From: Aquificales bacterium
GTDB lineage: Bacteria > Aquificota > Aquificia > Aquificales > QOAS01
Assembly: GCA_027035985.1 (NCBI GenBank)
Contig: JALVTI010000059.1
Coordinates: forward strand, 1 to 9,457
DNA length: 9,457 bases
Direction: 5' to 3'
A program made the translations under genes and the position numbers. Of this stretch, positions 1-6,111 are shown one piece after another. The notes below the pieces were generated by a model, which saw only the letters and a program-made list of their open reading frames with translations, made no database searches and was not told the origin of the DNA. Position 1 is the first letter of the stretch, and each line of letters starts with the position of its first letter.

Positions 1-23
1 AGTTTCGCCTTTCCCCCGATGAG

Positions 24-70
24 GATGGTCGTTTTCTCCCTCAAGGGGAAATCGGTTGAAAGGACCATCT
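24..70 (+). CRISPR. Possible terminal CRISPR-type repeat (31-62), or a small structured RNA; single copy at window edge
   Basis: Bases 31-62 begin GTTTTC, end GTTGAAAG and contain a central hairpin: 33-40 pairs with 45-51 around the loop TCAA, with one bulged T at 37. A GTTT start, an internal stem and an (A/G)TTGAAAG end are typical of type I/III CRISPR repeats, where the last eight bases become the crRNA 5' handle. If so, 1-30 would be part of the last spacer and the array would lie to the left, outside the window. Against this, a 7-base inverted repeat, GATGGTC (24-30) and GACCATC (63-69), flanks the unit exactly. That fits a folded RNA or a regulatory hairpin just as well. No second copy is visible here, so the call rests on motif resemblance alone. 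Confidence 0.3.
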
Positions 71-125
71 AGTGGTTGATATTAGTTTGGAAAACTTTAA
101 AGGTGAAAAGAAGAGGAGAAAAACT

Positions 126-2699
126 TTAGTGAAGACCCATCTCTTTTTCCTTGTTAACAACCGTTTGGATGACTTTTAAAACGGCGTCGGGGTTTATCGA
201 AATGGTATCGATACCCTCCTCGACCAGCCATGCGGCGAATTCGGGGAAGTCGGAGGGTGCCTGACCGCAAATGCCCACCTTCTTGCCATATTCCTTGGCG
301 GTCTTTATGATGTGGTGGATAGCCCTCTTTACCGCCTCGTTTCTCTCGTCGTAAAGGTATGCAACCAATCCGCTATCCCTGTCGAGACCGAGGGTTAGCT
401 GTGTTAGGTCGTTGGAACCTATCGAAAAGCCGTCGAAAACCTGGGCGTATTGGTCTGCCAGGAACACATTGGAAGGTAGTTCCGCCATAACATAGACCTG
501 CAAGTCGTCCTTACCCTTTTCCATTCCGTATTCCTTCATAACCTCGAGGACTCTCTTACCCTCCTCTGGGGTGCGGCAGAAGGGTATCATCACAATTGCG
601 TTCTTTAGACCCATCTTGTTGCGGACGCGGAGCATAGCCTTAATTTCCATTCCGAAGGCTTCCTTGAATATCCTGGAGTAATACCTCGACGCACCCCTGA
701 AGCCGAGCATCGGGTTTTCCTCTTCCGGTTCGAAGAGCTGTCCGCCTATCAGGTTGGCGTATTCATTCGATTTGAAATCGGAGAACCTCACGATTACCGG
801 GTTGGGGTAGAACGCTGCGGCGATTTTTGCCACACCGTAGGAGAGCTTTTTAACGTAATAGGCTATCTTATCCTCGTATCCGAAGGTTAGCTCTTCGATT
901 TGCTCTATCAATCTTTTTAGATTAATTCTGCGGTTGTCCTTTCCAAGGGCAAGTTTATCTTTGAGTTTGCCGTTTGCAAAGGCGTAAATTGCCCTAAACT
1001 GAACCCAACCTTTGGGGTCGACCAGACCGGCATCCTTTAACTTTCTGTAAAGTTCTTTGATGTCCTCGAAGTGCAGGAGCGCCAGCGGGTGAATTTTGAT
1101 GTAGTTGTTGATAATAAACTCTTCCCTCGCCAGACCGACGCCATCGACAGGCAGGTAGGCGTATCTGAAAACGGTGTTGGGGTTCGCGACGTTGACCAGT
1201 ATCTTCGTTCTCTTGGGTTTTTCTATCTTGGTTAGGTCAACTTCTTCAACCTCGAAGTCGAGAATGCCGTCGTAGACGTAACCTACCTCTCCCTCCGCGC
1301 AGGAAACGGTTACCTCCTGACCGGTCTTTAGCACCTCGGTGGCGTTTCCGGTTCCCACCACCGCGGGAATGCCGAGCTCCCTCGCAACTATGGCGGCGTG
1401 GGCAGTCCTTCCACCCCTGTTGGTTACGATTGCCGCCGCCTTCTTCATTACCGGTTCCCAGTCGGGGTCGGTGATGTCGGTAACCAAAATCTCACCCGGT
1501 TGAAAGTCCTTAGCCTCCTCCAGGGAGTGGAGAACCCTAACCTTACCCGCACCTATCTTGTCGCCTACCGCTATACCCTTAACGAGGACTCTCTTTCTCC
1601 TCTCCTCCTCGGGAGTGTTCAACCTATAGACCTTAACGATGTTGGGATTTCTCCTGGAAACCACCGTCTCGGGACGGGCTTGGACTACGAAAAGCTGATT
1701 GAGCTGACCGTCCTTAGCCCACTCTATATCCATAGGGGTGTACTGACCCCTCTTCTTGGTGTAATACTCCTCTATCTTTATAGCCCAATCGGCAAGGGTG
1801 AGAATCTCCTCGTCGGTTAGGGCGAACTGTTTTTGCTCTTCGAGGGGAACGGGGACTATTTTTACCCTCTCCTCGCCTGCTCCGTAGACCATTTTCAGGT
1901 CTTTTTTGCCGAGTTTCTTCTCGATAATGGCCTGATAACCCTGCTTAAAGGTCGGTTTGAATACCAGATACTCGTCGGGAATGACGTGCCCGCCAACAAT
2001 CATTTCGCCGAGACCGTAAATGGCGTTTATGAGAACCACATCCCTAAATCCGCTTTCGGTGTCGAGGGTAAACATAACGCCCGAAGCGCCCAGGTCGGAG
2101 CGCACCATCTTCTGAACCGCTATCGCCAGGGCGACCTTAAAGTGGTCAAAACCGAACTTTTCCCTGTAGGCTATAGCCCTTGCCGTAAAGAGGGAGGCGA
2201 AAGCCTTTTTGACGTGGACGAGCAGGGAAGATGCACCGACGACGTTTAGATAGGTCTCCTGCTGACCGGCGAAGGAGGCGTCGGGGAGGTCTTCTGCGGT
2301 GGAGGAGGAGCGAACCGCCACGTCCACATTCTCCATTCCGTATTTTTGACCCAATTCGTAGTAAAACTTCCTAATTTCCTCTTCGAGGTCTTCGGGAAAT
2401 TCGCCGCTCTTTATGAGTTCCCTTATCCTGAAAGCCCTCCTCTCGAGGTCTTCTATATCGTTTATATCCACCCCCTCGAGTTCCTTCTTAATCTTCTCCC
2501 TGAGGTTGTTGTAGTCGATGTAATACCAATAGGCGTTTGCCGTTATGGCGAAGCCGTCGGGTATCTGAACCCCCAAGGGGGTGAGAGCCTTTATCATCTC
2601 TCCGAGGGACGCCGCCTTACCGCCGACGAGGGGGATGTCCTCTATACCGACATCCTTAAACCACAGGACGTAAGCCTTGGATTTATTCACGGTAGCCAT
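126..2699 (-). CDS. ppsA: Phosphoenolpyruvate synthase (pyruvate, water dikinase)
   Basis: Cytoplasmic enzyme that converts pyruvate, ATP and water to PEP, AMP and phosphate; it feeds gluconeogenesis from pyruvate. The 857-residue protein has the family's three parts in order. The N-terminal ATP-grasp domain shows GGKAASLGEM (26-35), VAVRSSSTAEDLP (127-139), MDIEWA (323-328) and QARPET (340-345). The phosphohistidine swivel domain has GGRTAHA (429-435) with the phosphoryl-carrying His434. The C-terminal PEP/pyruvate TIM barrel has SNEYANL (644-650), GFRGASRYY (666-674), GSNDLTQL (761-768) and the catalytic Cys811 in GICGQAPSD. E. coli PpsA is 792 residues; the extra length is mostly an insertion around 540-605, before the barrel core. 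The ATG at 2699 is backed by GGAGG (2706-2710) six bases upstream. The gene is transcribed alone and divergently from thrB. The water-dikinase type is preferred over pyruvate, phosphate dikinase because the C-terminal motifs match PpsA closely. Confidence 0.97.
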   Translation of the reverse strand: MATVNKSKAYVLWFKDVGIEDIPLVGGKAASLGEMIKALTPLGVQIPDGFAITANAYWYYIDYNNLREKIKKELEGVDINDIEDLERRAFRIRELIKSGEFPEDLEEEIRKFYYELGQKYGMENVDVAVRSSSTAEDLPDASFAGQQETYLNVVGASSLLVHVKKAFASLFTARAIAYREKFGFDHFKVALAIAVQKMVRSDLGASGVMFTLDTESGFRDVVLINAIYGLGEMIVGGHVIPDEYLVFKPTFKQGYQAIIEKKLGKKDLKMVYGAGEERVKIVPVPLEEQKQFALTDEEILTLADWAIKIEEYYTKKRGQYTPMDIEWAKDGQLNQLFVVQARPETVVSRRNPNIVKVYRLNTPEEERRKRVLVKGIAVGDKIGAGKVRVLHSLEEAKDFQPGEILVTDITDPDWEPVMKKAAAIVTNRGGRTAHAAIVARELGIPAVVGTGNATEVLKTGQEVTVSCAEGEVGYVYDGILDFEVEEVDLTKIEKPKRTKILVNVANPNTVFRYAYLPVDGVGLAREEFIINNYIKIHPLALLHFEDIKELYRKLKDAGLVDPKGWVQFRAIYAFANGKLKDKLALGKDNRRINLKRLIEQIEELTFGYEDKIAYYVKKLSYGVAKIAAAFYPNPVIVRFSDFKSNEYANLIGGQLFEPEEENPMLGFRGASRYYSRIFKEAFGMEIKAMLRVRNKMGLKNAIVMIPFCRTPEEGKRVLEVMKEYGMEKGKDDLQVYVMAELPSNVFLADQYAQVFDGFSIGSNDLTQLTLGLDRDSGLVAYLYDERNEAVKRAIHHIIKTAKEYGKKVGICGQAPSDFPEFAAWLVEEGIDTISINPDAVLKVIQTVVNKEKEMGLH

Positions 2700-2705
2700 T
2701 ACAAA

Positions 2706-2710
2706 CCTCC
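2706..2710 (-). promoter_or_regulatory. Shine-Dalgarno site of ppsA
   Basis: GGAGG on the minus strand, six bases before the ATG of ppsA. It is one of only two strong Shine-Dalgarno sites in the window, the other being that of hspR, and it fixes the ppsA start. Confidence 0.8.
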
Positions 2711-2742
2711 GCCAAGGGTTTCAATTTTAAAGGTGGGAAGGT

Positions 2743-2772
2743 ATAAGAGACCGCTTGCTAAACGCACTTCAA
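2743..2772 (-). promoter_or_regulatory. Candidate sigma70-type promoter for ppsA
   Basis: On the minus strand TTGAAG (2767-2772) is followed after 18 bases by TCTTAT (2743-2748), with TATACC overlapping just downstream. The match to consensus is moderate (4 of 6 in each box). The position, about 45 bases before the ppsA start, is suitable. This is an inference from motif matching only. Confidence 0.25.
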
Positions 2773-2775
2773 AAG

Positions 2776-2787
2776 CCCCAAAAGGGG
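2776..2787. repeat. Small inverted repeat in the ppsA-thrB divergent region
   Basis: CCCC-AAAA-GGGG is a 4-bp inverted repeat with a four-base loop, and further G residues follow at 2789-2792. It lies just upstream of the candidate ppsA -35 box. It has no T-tract on either side, so it does not read as a terminator. It could be an operator half or mean nothing. Confidence 0.2.
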
Positions 2788-2833
2788 TGGGGATAAACAG
2801 CTCCATAGCCTTTTAGCGGAAAGATTTTATCCG

Positions 2834-2854
2834 AATTGTTAAGAAATTGTTAAG
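2834..2854. promoter_or_regulatory. Tandem direct repeat, Pho-box-like operator candidate upstream of thrB
   Basis: The 10-mer AATTGTTAAG occurs twice, at 2834-2843 and 2845-2854, with an 11-base period, about one helical turn. Read on the minus strand it is TTAACA-N5-TTAACA, the layout used by PhoP/PhoB-class (OmpR family) response regulators that bind direct repeats 11 bases apart. The second copy includes the candidate thrB -35 box, so binding could affect thrB. The repeat is seen directly; the regulator is inference. Confidence 0.35.
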
Positions 2855-2875
2855 CAAACCCCCTTCAGGGATAAA
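2847..2875 (+). promoter_or_regulatory. Candidate thrB promoter giving a near-leaderless transcript
   Basis: TTGTTA (2847-2852) and GATAAA (2870-2875) are separated by 17 bases, each matching 4 of 6 consensus positions. Transcription would start around 2882, only a few bases before the thrB ATG at 2886. That fits the absence of a usable Shine-Dalgarno sequence there: AGGG at 2867-2870 is 15 bases from the ATG. The match is modest. Confidence 0.3.
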
Positions 2876-2885
2876 TTAAAGACCC

Positions 2886-3797
2886 ATGGGCGAAAGGTTA
2901 AAGCTTGTTGTTCCCGCCTCTACCTCCAACCTCGGGGCGGGGTTCGATACCTTCGGCTTAGCTCTTACCCTCTACAACACCTTTGAAATCGAGGAGAGCA
3001 ATGCTTTCGAGGTGGAGGTATACGGGGAGGGGGCGGACAACCTCCCCACCGATATAAACAACCTCTTCTTGCGAACCTACATAAGGGCTTGCCAGGAGCT
3101 AGGGGTTGAGGATAGACCGATAAGGGTGGTTCAAAAAAACGGTATACCCCTCGGTAGGGGTTTGGGTAGCTCGGCAACCGCCATACTGGGCGGAATACTG
3201 ACCGCCGCAGAACTAAACGGTTTAAAACTGTCCCCCAAAGAGGTTTTGGAAATAGCCTTTGTCTTCGAAAGTCACCCCGACAACTTGGTTCCCGCTTTGG
3301 TGGGAGGATTTACCATCTCCGCAACGGAGGAGGGGAGTAAAGAAGTCTACTTCGAGAGGTTGGAATTTCCCGAGGAGCTCCAAATATTGGTCTTGATTCC
3401 GGAATTTGAGATACTCACCGAGGAGGCGAGGGCGGTTCTACCCGCCATGGTTTCGCTAAAGGATGCCGTGTTCAACATTCAGAGGGCTTCGCTGTTGGTA
3501 GCCGCCCTCGTTAGGAAGGATTTTGACCTCCTCCGCGTTGCGGTTGAGGATAAACTCCACCAACCCTTTAGGGGGAAATTGCTCCACGGTTTTGAACCCT
3601 TTAAGGAAGAGGCTTACAAGATGGGAGCCGACGCCGTTTTCATAAGCGGTAGCGGTTCGACGATAGGGGTATTCACCCGAAAAAATGCCGACGAGATTGG
3701 GCGTTTCGGCGTGGAGATGTATAAGAAAATGGGTATCCCCGCCCGCTACGAGATTTTGGAGGCGGACAAGGAGGGCGCCCGCTGGGCGAAAATCTAA
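2886..3797 (+). CDS. thrB: Homoserine kinase (GHMP kinase family)
   Basis: Phosphorylates L-homoserine with ATP to O-phospho-L-homoserine, the step before threonine synthase; cytoplasmic. The 303-residue product has normal family length. It opens with the typical substrate-site segment VPASTSNLGAGFDTFGLAL (9-27). The ATP-binding GHMP loop is PLGRGLGSSATA (88-99). HPDNLVPALVGG (130-141) and the C-terminal glycine-rich motif FISGSGSTIGVF (252-263) complete the fold. These motifs distinguish ThrB from mevalonate-pathway GHMP kinases. The ATG at 2886 is chosen because the conserved N-terminal strand starts right after it, although the Shine-Dalgarno sequence is poor. The gene stands alone on the plus strand, without thrA or thrC beside it. 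Its TAA overlaps the mdh stop tail to tail, so no terminator lies between them. Confidence 0.95.
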   Translation: MGERLKLVVPASTSNLGAGFDTFGLALTLYNTFEIEESNAFEVEVYGEGADNLPTDINNLFLRTYIRACQELGVEDRPIRVVQKNGIPLGRGLGSSATAILGGILTAAELNGLKLSPKEVLEIAFVFESHPDNLVPALVGGFTISATEEGSKEVYFERLEFPEELQILVLIPEFEILTEEARAVLPAMVSLKDAVFNIQRASLLVAALVRKDFDLLRVAVEDKLHQPFRGKLLHGFEPFKEEAYKMGADAVFISGSGSTIGVFTRKNADEIGRFGVEMYKKMGIPARYEILEADKEGARWAKI

Positions 3798-4777
3798 ACC
3801 AAGGTCTTCGCCAACTCTATCATCTTTTTGACGTGGGCGGCGGACTTTTGGAGCTCCCTAAGCTCGCGGGCGTTGAGGGTGACGAGCTCGTAGTCCTCTA
3901 TTCCCTTTCTTCCCAACATTACCGGAAGACCCACGCAGACGTCCTCGAAACCGAACCAGTCGGCGACCTCACCCTCCACGTAAACGGAGGCGGGTAAGAT
4001 TCGGTGCAGGTCTTTAACGATACTCTCGAGCATAACCACAACCGATGCGGCGGGGGCGGAATAGGCACTCGTTCCCATATAGGAGACGATAATTCCGCCA
4101 CCCTTTTTGGTCTTCTCGACGATATCCTCTATATCCCTTTTACCGAAAAGGAAACGTATATTGGTGTTCCCTATAAAGGTCTTGGAGAGAACCGGCACCA
4201 TGGTGTCGCCGTGGGTTCCCAAAACGAGGGCTTTAATATCCTTAATGGAAACCTTGTTAAGCTCGTTTTCCGCCTTTTTGTAGAGAACTTCCTTCATACG
4301 GGCGGTGTCGAGGACGCCCGCCATTCCCATAACCCGTTCCTTGGGAAATTCGGTAAACTTCAGGGTCATGTAGGTTAAAACATCGACGGGGTTGGAGACT
4401 ACTATAACTATTGCGTTGGGCGCGTAAAGCTTTATCTGCTCCGAAAAGTACTTTATAAGGTCGAGGTTAACCTTAAGGAGGTCTTCCCTGCTCATGCCGG
4501 GACGGCGGGGAACCCCGGCGGTAATCACAACTATATCGCTGTCCGATAGCTTCTCCCAACCCTCCTCGTTGTAGGATACCCCCTCAACCTTTATGTCGTG
4601 CCCGAGGAGGTAAACCATTTCGTTGATGTCGTAGGCTATACCCTTAGCTTTGTGAATTCCCTCTTTAGCCCTTCCAAAAATATAGATATCGCCCAATCCT
4701 TTTATTGCGGTGTAGTAAGCGACATTTTCTCCAACTTTTCCGCTACCTATTACAGATATTTTTGGTTTCTTTAACAT
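3794..4777 (-). CDS. mdh: Malate dehydrogenase (LDH-like type), probable NADP preference
   Basis: Interconverts malate and oxaloacetate; in a reductive TCA cycle it would run toward malate. The 327 residues match the LDH-like MDH family. The Rossmann loop is GSGKVGENVA (11-20). The substrate loop AGVPRRPGMSR (87-97) has Arg91 at the position that selects malate; lactate dehydrogenases have Gln there. Further landmarks are NP (129-130), Asp157 and Arg160 in LDTAR, and the catalytic His189 in GTHGDTM. At the end of strand beta-2, where NAD enzymes usually keep an Asp, the sequence reads IFGRAKEG (33-40). A Gly-Arg pair there occurs in NADP-using methanogen enzymes, so NADP(H) use is inferred. 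The ATG at 4777 has only AAGG two bases upstream, a weak site, but no other start lies near the conserved N-terminus. L-lactate dehydrogenase is the main alternative and is disfavoured by Arg91. Confidence 0.92.
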   Translation of the reverse strand: MLKKPKISVIGSGKVGENVAYYTAIKGLGDIYIFGRAKEGIHKAKGIAYDINEMVYLLGHDIKVEGVSYNEEGWEKLSDSDIVVITAGVPRRPGMSREDLLKVNLDLIKYFSEQIKLYAPNAIVIVVSNPVDVLTYMTLKFTEFPKERVMGMAGVLDTARMKEVLYKKAENELNKVSIKDIKALVLGTHGDTMVPVLSKTFIGNTNIRFLFGKRDIEDIVEKTKKGGGIIVSYMGTSAYSAPAASVVVMLESIVKDLHRILPASVYVEGEVADWFGFEDVCVGLPVMLGRKGIEDYELVTLNARELRELQKSAAHVKKMIELAKTLV

Positions 4778-4786
4778 TACCTTGCT

Positions 4787-4792
4787 ATTTTA
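4787..4792 (-). promoter_or_regulatory. Weak -10-like box before mdh
   Basis: TAAAAT on the minus strand lies nine bases before the mdh ATG, right after the terminator T-tract. The -35 position would fall inside the terminator hairpin and shows no good match. Either mdh has a poor, nearly leaderless promoter here, or it depends on read-through from the gene upstream. Confidence 0.15.
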
Positions 4793-4797
4793 AAACC

Positions 4798-4824
4798 AAA
4801 AAGAATCCCCCCTTCGGGGGCTTT
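4798..4824 (-). terminator. Intrinsic terminator after the prenyl synthase gene, before mdh
   Basis: On the minus strand CCCCC-GAA-GGGGG (4808-4820) forms a 5-bp GC stem with a three-base loop. It is followed by GATTC and then TTTTT (4798-4802). AAAG at the other end can extend pairing past a bulge. It starts within 10 bases after the ispA-like stop and ends 20 bases before the mdh ATG, so it separates two genes on the same strand. The reading is confident as a hairpin plus T-tract. How completely it stops transcription is unknown. Confidence 0.65.
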
Positions 4825-4829
4825 AAAAA

Positions 4830-5648
4830 TTAATTGGTTCTATTTAATATATAATAAACAAAATCCTCTAAAAGTTTTGTTTTTTCGGGCTTGTTTAAAG
4901 CTCTTATTTGCTGAATAGCCATAGATGCGAAGGTTTTTGCAATTTCTTTCGCCCCTTCTTCTCCAAATTCCTCGTAAAAACCCTCTTTATCCAAGATATC
5001 ATCCACTATTTGGAATAGAATTCCTATTTTTTCACCTATATCGGACATTAATTTTAATTCCCCTTCGGTGATATTACCCAGCATGGCACCCGACACGAGG
5101 GAAGCCTCTATTAAAGCCGCCGTTTTGTATTTGGCTATCTCCTCCAGGTCGCCAATCTTTCGAATATCCATAACTTGACCTTTAACCATACCCTCTATTC
5201 CCGCTTTGCGGGCTATAAGATTGGAGATATCCAACAATTTTCCCGCCGAAACGTTCTTATACAAGTCTTTTTTGGTCAAAACTTGGAAGGCATGGGTGAG
5301 CAGTGCATCTCCCGCCAAAATAGCTAAATCTTCACCGCATTTTTTATGGCAGGAAGGCTGTCCCCTTCTCAGGTCATCGTTATCCATAGCGGGTAAATCG
5401 TCGTGTATTAAAGAATAGTTGTGTATAAACTCTATAGCCGTTCCAACAGTAATGGCATCTTCGGGATGTCCCCCGGTAATGTATGCCCCCATCGCCACTA
5501 GAGCCGGTCTGATACGTTTACCCCCCATTTTGGGGTAGTAAATCATTGCCTCGTATAGGATTTTGGGTTCAAAGGGCTTTAAAAGTTCGTCTATTTTTGA
5601 ATCCACTCTTTGACGGATTGCCTCCAAAAACTTTTCAAGGGACGACAT
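4830..5648 (-). CDS. ispA: Polyprenyl diphosphate synthase (farnesyl/geranylgeranyl type), short C-terminal part
   Basis: Condenses isopentenyl diphosphate with allylic diphosphates to make FPP or GGPP, precursors of quinone side chains and cell-wall carrier lipid; cytoplasmic. The first Asp-rich motif is DDLPAMD (83-89), in SLIHDDLPAMDNDDLRRGQP as in bacterial type II enzymes. Further landmarks are GGKRIRP (42-48), LAGDALL (111-117), KTAALI (175-180) and the second Asp-rich motif FQIVDDILD (212-220). The protein has 272 residues; E. coli IspA has 299. About 20 residues are missing right after the second Asp motif, including the GKxTYP lysine loop that normally closes over the substrate. The ATG at 5648 is the only start possible, since an in-frame TAA lies four codons upstream; the Shine-Dalgarno signal is weak. 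GC content is visibly lower than in dnaJ or ppsA. Product chain length cannot be told from sequence. Confidence 0.88.
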   Translation of the reverse strand: MSSLEKFLEAIRQRVDSKIDELLKPFEPKILYEAMIYYPKMGGKRIRPALVAMGAYITGGHPEDAITVGTAIEFIHNYSLIHDDLPAMDNDDLRRGQPSCHKKCGEDLAILAGDALLTHAFQVLTKKDLYKNVSAGKLLDISNLIARKAGIEGMVKGQVMDIRKIGDLEEIAKYKTAALIEASLVSGAMLGNITEGELKLMSDIGEKIGILFQIVDDILDKEGFYEEFGEEGAKEIAKTFASMAIQQIRALNKPEKTKLLEDFVYYILNRTN

Positions 5649-5673
5649 AAAAAAGAATTATTCCACCCGCAGG

Positions 5674-5693
5674 TGTAAATGGAAGGGTTTACA
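5674..5693 (-). terminator. Hairpin between hspR and the prenyl synthase gene; possible weak terminator
   Basis: TGTAAA (5674-5679) pairs with TTTACA (5688-5693) around an eight-base loop, directly after the hspR stop. No T-tract follows at once, but a run TTCTTTTTT lies about 20 bases further on, just before the ispA-like ATG, with a second 4-bp hairpin (CACC/GGTG) between. The 58-base gap therefore could hold an inefficient terminator, or simply connect the two genes in one transcript. Confidence 0.25.
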
Positions 5694-5706
5694 TACCCAT
5701 AAAGGT

Positions 5707-6108
5707 TTATTCCTCTTCCTCTTTTCCACCCTTAATAATTTCGGTGATTTTTACAATAGAAACCGCCTTGGGAACCTTAACTAAACCTCTCTCCTCCTGC
5801 GGGAGGTTTTGAAGCTGTTTTTCTATAAACTCCAACAGCTGTTCTATCTGCTTTTGCATCTCCTCCATCTGTTCCTTCATGCGGAGGATTATCTCCACCC
5901 CCGCGAGGTTTACTCCCAACTCCCTCGTAAGGGTTAGGATAAATTCGAGTCTCTCGAGGTCTTCGTCGGTATAAAGGCGGTTGTTGCCCGCAGTCCTCTG
6001 GGGCTTTATGAGCCCCTCACGCTCGTAGAGCCTCAGCGTCTGCGGATGGATGTTGTACATGCGAGCAACCATACCAATCGTGTAGAAACCTTTTCTCTTC
6101 CTCACCAT
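5707..6108 (-). CDS. hspR: HspR-type heat-shock repressor (MerR family)
   Basis: DNA-binding repressor of chaperone genes; in the known HspR systems of actinobacteria and Helicobacter it blocks dnaK/dnaJ-type operons until heat stress. The 133-residue product starts with a MerR winged helix-turn-helix (about 8-75): YTIGMVARMYNIHPQTLRLY (9-28), then EREGLIKPQRT and RLYTDEDLERL. TRELGVNLAGVEIILRM (61-77), the characteristic HspR signature, leads into a coiled coil (78-100) for dimerization. The C-terminus ends in an acidic EEEE tail. It lacks the cysteines expected of metal- or redox-sensing MerR members. The ATG at 6108 lies three bases after the dnaJ stop, with GGAGG eight bases upstream inside the dnaJ end, so the two are translated as a tight pair. 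Self-regulation of the operon is inferred from family behaviour. I find no copy of the actinobacterial HAIR operator (CTTGAGT-N7-ACTCAAG). Confidence 0.92.
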   Translation of the reverse strand: MVRKRKGFYTIGMVARMYNIHPQTLRLYEREGLIKPQRTAGNNRLYTDEDLERLEFILTLTRELGVNLAGVEIILRMKEQMEEMQKQIEQLLEFIEKQLQNLPQEERGLVKVPKAVSIVKITEIIKGGKEEEE

Positions 6109-6111
6109 GGT

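Noticed and set aside
86..111. A second degenerate repeat copy (GTTTGG ... GGTGAAAAG) after the CRISPR-like unit
   Set aside because: Only the ends resemble 31-62, the length is six bases short and the would-be spacer is only 23 bases.
1..125. Terminator of ppsA in the left-edge hairpins
   Set aside because: Read on the minus strand the hairpin 24-69 is not followed by a T-tract, and the T-rich stretch right after the stop has no stem before it.
2776..2792. CCCCAAAAGGGG as an attenuator or terminator
   Set aside because: Short stem, no T-run on either side, and located upstream of both divergent promoters.
1398..2816. Three long open frames on the plus strand opposite ppsA (1398-1820, 1833-2249, 2346-2816)
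   Set aside because: They lie antisense to a gene with full family motifs, show no domain pattern of their own and have no ribosome sites.
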